Assembly: GCA_050260355.1 (NCBI GenBank)
Contig: JBLNBZ010000128.1
Span: 1 to 64,000, forward strand
Direction: 5' to 3'
Source: CADEFX01 sp050260355
GTDB taxonomy: Bacteria; Pseudomonadota; Alphaproteobacteria; Rhizobiales; Hyphomicrobiaceae
DNA length: 64,000 nt
Under the pieces are notes generated by a model, which was given only the letters and a program-made list of their open reading frames with translations, was not told where the DNA came from and did not search any database. Each line of letters starts with the position of its first letter. The stretch's first letter is position 1. This document shows positions 63,047-64,000 of this stretch, in pieces. Made by a program: the position numbers and the translations under genes.

Positions 63047-64000
63047 GTGCGTAGCAGCATCGAGGCCGGCGCAGGTCTGCCGGCCAAGACGCTCGTGATG
63101 ACAGGTGGCACCAGTGGGATTGGCCGTCGCGTCGTCGAGCGTTTGCTGGCAGAGCGGGCCGAGTGGCGCATCGTTCTGCTGGCGCGTGAATCGCCCCGTA
63201 GCGATGAATTGCGGACGTTGGCAGGGGCGCAGCGCCTCCAGATCGTTGCGGTCGATCTGGCGAGCCTGGACTCGGTCGACCGGGCCTGTCACGACGTTTT
63301 CCAGCGCCTCGGTGCAAGCGCGATCGATGGGCTCGGCCTCAACGCGGGCATGCAGGCCATCGGCGGCCATGAGGTCTCCGAGGACGGCTACGAGCTTTCG
63401 TTTGCGGTCAACCATCTCGCGCACTTCGCCATCGCCGACCGCCTGATCGGGCGTGTCCGGCCGGGTGGCCGCGTTGTGATCACTGCCAGCGAGGTGCACG
63501 ACCCGGATGTCTTCTGCCTGGTCGGACAGCGCCGCGCCTACTGGCAGGACCCCGCAGAGCTGGCCGACGCGCGACGCTCACAGCGCGACATCGAGGCCGG
63601 AGTGGAGCGTGGCGAGGCGCGCTATTGCGCCTCCAAGCTGATGAACGTCATGCACGCGCGTCTGCTGGCCCGCGAGGCGCCGCACGTCGGTGTCGTCTCC
63701 TTCAATCCCGGTGTGGTGGCGGGCACCGAGATTGCACGCGACCGCTTCTTGCTGATGCGGCTGGGCTGGAAGTATCTGATGCCGCTGCTCGAGCCGATCC
63801 TGCCGGGAGCCCGCTCGCTCGAGACCTCCGCTGGAGACCTCATTCACCTGCTGACAGAGGCCGATCTTGGAGCCATCTCGGGCTCTTATGTCGATGGACG
63901 CACGGTGGCGCCGGGCTCGGCCGATTCGCGCGATGGGTCCAAGATCGCGCGCATGGTCGGCGTCAGCCGGACGCTGATCGCGCAGGCGCGTGAGGCCCGC
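63047..64000 (+). CDS. Short-chain dehydrogenase/reductase (C-terminus beyond window)
   Basis: An SDR-family oxidoreductase of which the first 318 codons are visible; the frame is open at the window edge. The Rossmann motif TGGTSGIG is at residues 19-26, an NAG-type motif at 99-101, the catalytic Ser at about 148 and the catalytic pair Tyr193/Lys197 (YCASK). The general shape is that of long SDRs such as protochlorophyllide reductase or retinol dehydrogenase relatives. Start is GTG 63047 with GGGAG seven bases upstream. The substrate is unknown. Confidence 0.85.
   Translation, partial: MRSSIEAGAGLPAKTLVMTGGTSGIGRRVVERLLAERAEWRIVLLARESPRSDELRTLAGAQRLQIVAVDLASLDSVDRACHDVFQRLGASAIDGLGLNAGMQAIGGHEVSEDGYELSFAVNHLAHFAIADRLIGRVRPGGRVVITASEVHDPDVFCLVGQRRAYWQDPAELADARRSQRDIEAGVERGEARYCASKLMNVMHARLLAREAPHVGVVSFNPGVVAGTEIARDRFLLMRLGWKYLMPLLEPILPGARSLETSAGDLIHLLTEADLGAISGSYVDGRTVAPGSADSRDGSKIARMVGVSRTLIAQAREAR

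Overview
The window is GC-rich, densely packed DNA from an alphaproteobacterium, most likely a member of the Hyphomicrobiales (Rhizobiales). The evidence is the ppiD-trpE and tpiA-secG-pyrG neighbourhoods, the hisS-hisZ-hisG block, an adrenodoxin-type ferredoxin next to a TrxR-like ferredoxin-NADP reductase, a CIRCE-controlled groESL, a sigma-EcfG-type promoter, and a monohaem SoxA of the kind known from Starkeya. It looks chromosomal: no transposase, integrase, phage, plasmid, CRISPR, rRNA or tRNA gene was seen.

Layout. 0-3.2 kb: a partial minus-strand reading frame, an Hpt phosphotransfer protein, ferredoxin, ferredoxin reductase and a small lipoprotein. 3.4-10 kb: a complete LivKHMGF-type ABC importer, divergent from a thiolase and its zinc-ribbon/OB-fold partner. 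10-13.5 kb: an FAD/GcvT-type amine dehydrogenase divergent from a TIM-barrel isomerase-like gene. 13.5-17.5 kb: tkt-pgk-gph. 17.6-22.6 kb: soxA-soxX-soxB, a CcdA/SoxV transporter and thiD. 22.6-29.2 kb: a gene-free stretch with a strong terminator, a FadL-like porin, threonine dehydratase, a repeat-filled gap, a small dimeric alpha-beta barrel protein, an HtrA-like protein that has lost catalytic residues, and a CaiB-type CoA transferase. 29.2-33 kb: hyuA/hyuB. 33-40.9 kb: trpG, a SixA-like phosphatase, a stress-type DUF883 gene, trpE, ppiD, then divergent tpiA, an unknown exported protein and secG. 41-50 kb: pyrG, an AhpD-like gene, hisS, hisZ-hisG, an EamA exporter and a phosphodiesterase-family protein. 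50-54 kb: two small envelope proteins, an alcohol dehydrogenase, an Asp/Glu racemase-family protein and a NAPE-PLD-like metallo-hydrolase. 54.1-56.8 kb: a translationally coupled plcP-btaA-btaB operon for replacing phospholipid with betaine lipid. 57-59.2 kb: groES-groEL. 59.4-64 kb: a sulfotransferase, an acyltransferase, two unknown membrane-anchored proteins and a partial SDR.

The most interesting points are these. (1) The plcP-btaAB lipid-remodelling operon has a PHO-box-like site in the 62-bp gap it shares with a divergent NAPE-PLD-like hydrolase, suggesting an expanded phosphate-starvation module. (2) The sox cluster is partial: it has SoxA, SoxX and SoxB but no SoxYZ or SoxCD. (3) The HtrA-like protein appears to be a pseudoprotease. 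(4) A canonical EcfG promoter precedes the DUF883 gene. (5) Overlapping, mutually exclusive hairpins lie upstream of the AhpD-like gene. All functions are inferred from reading the sequence; no database search was possible.
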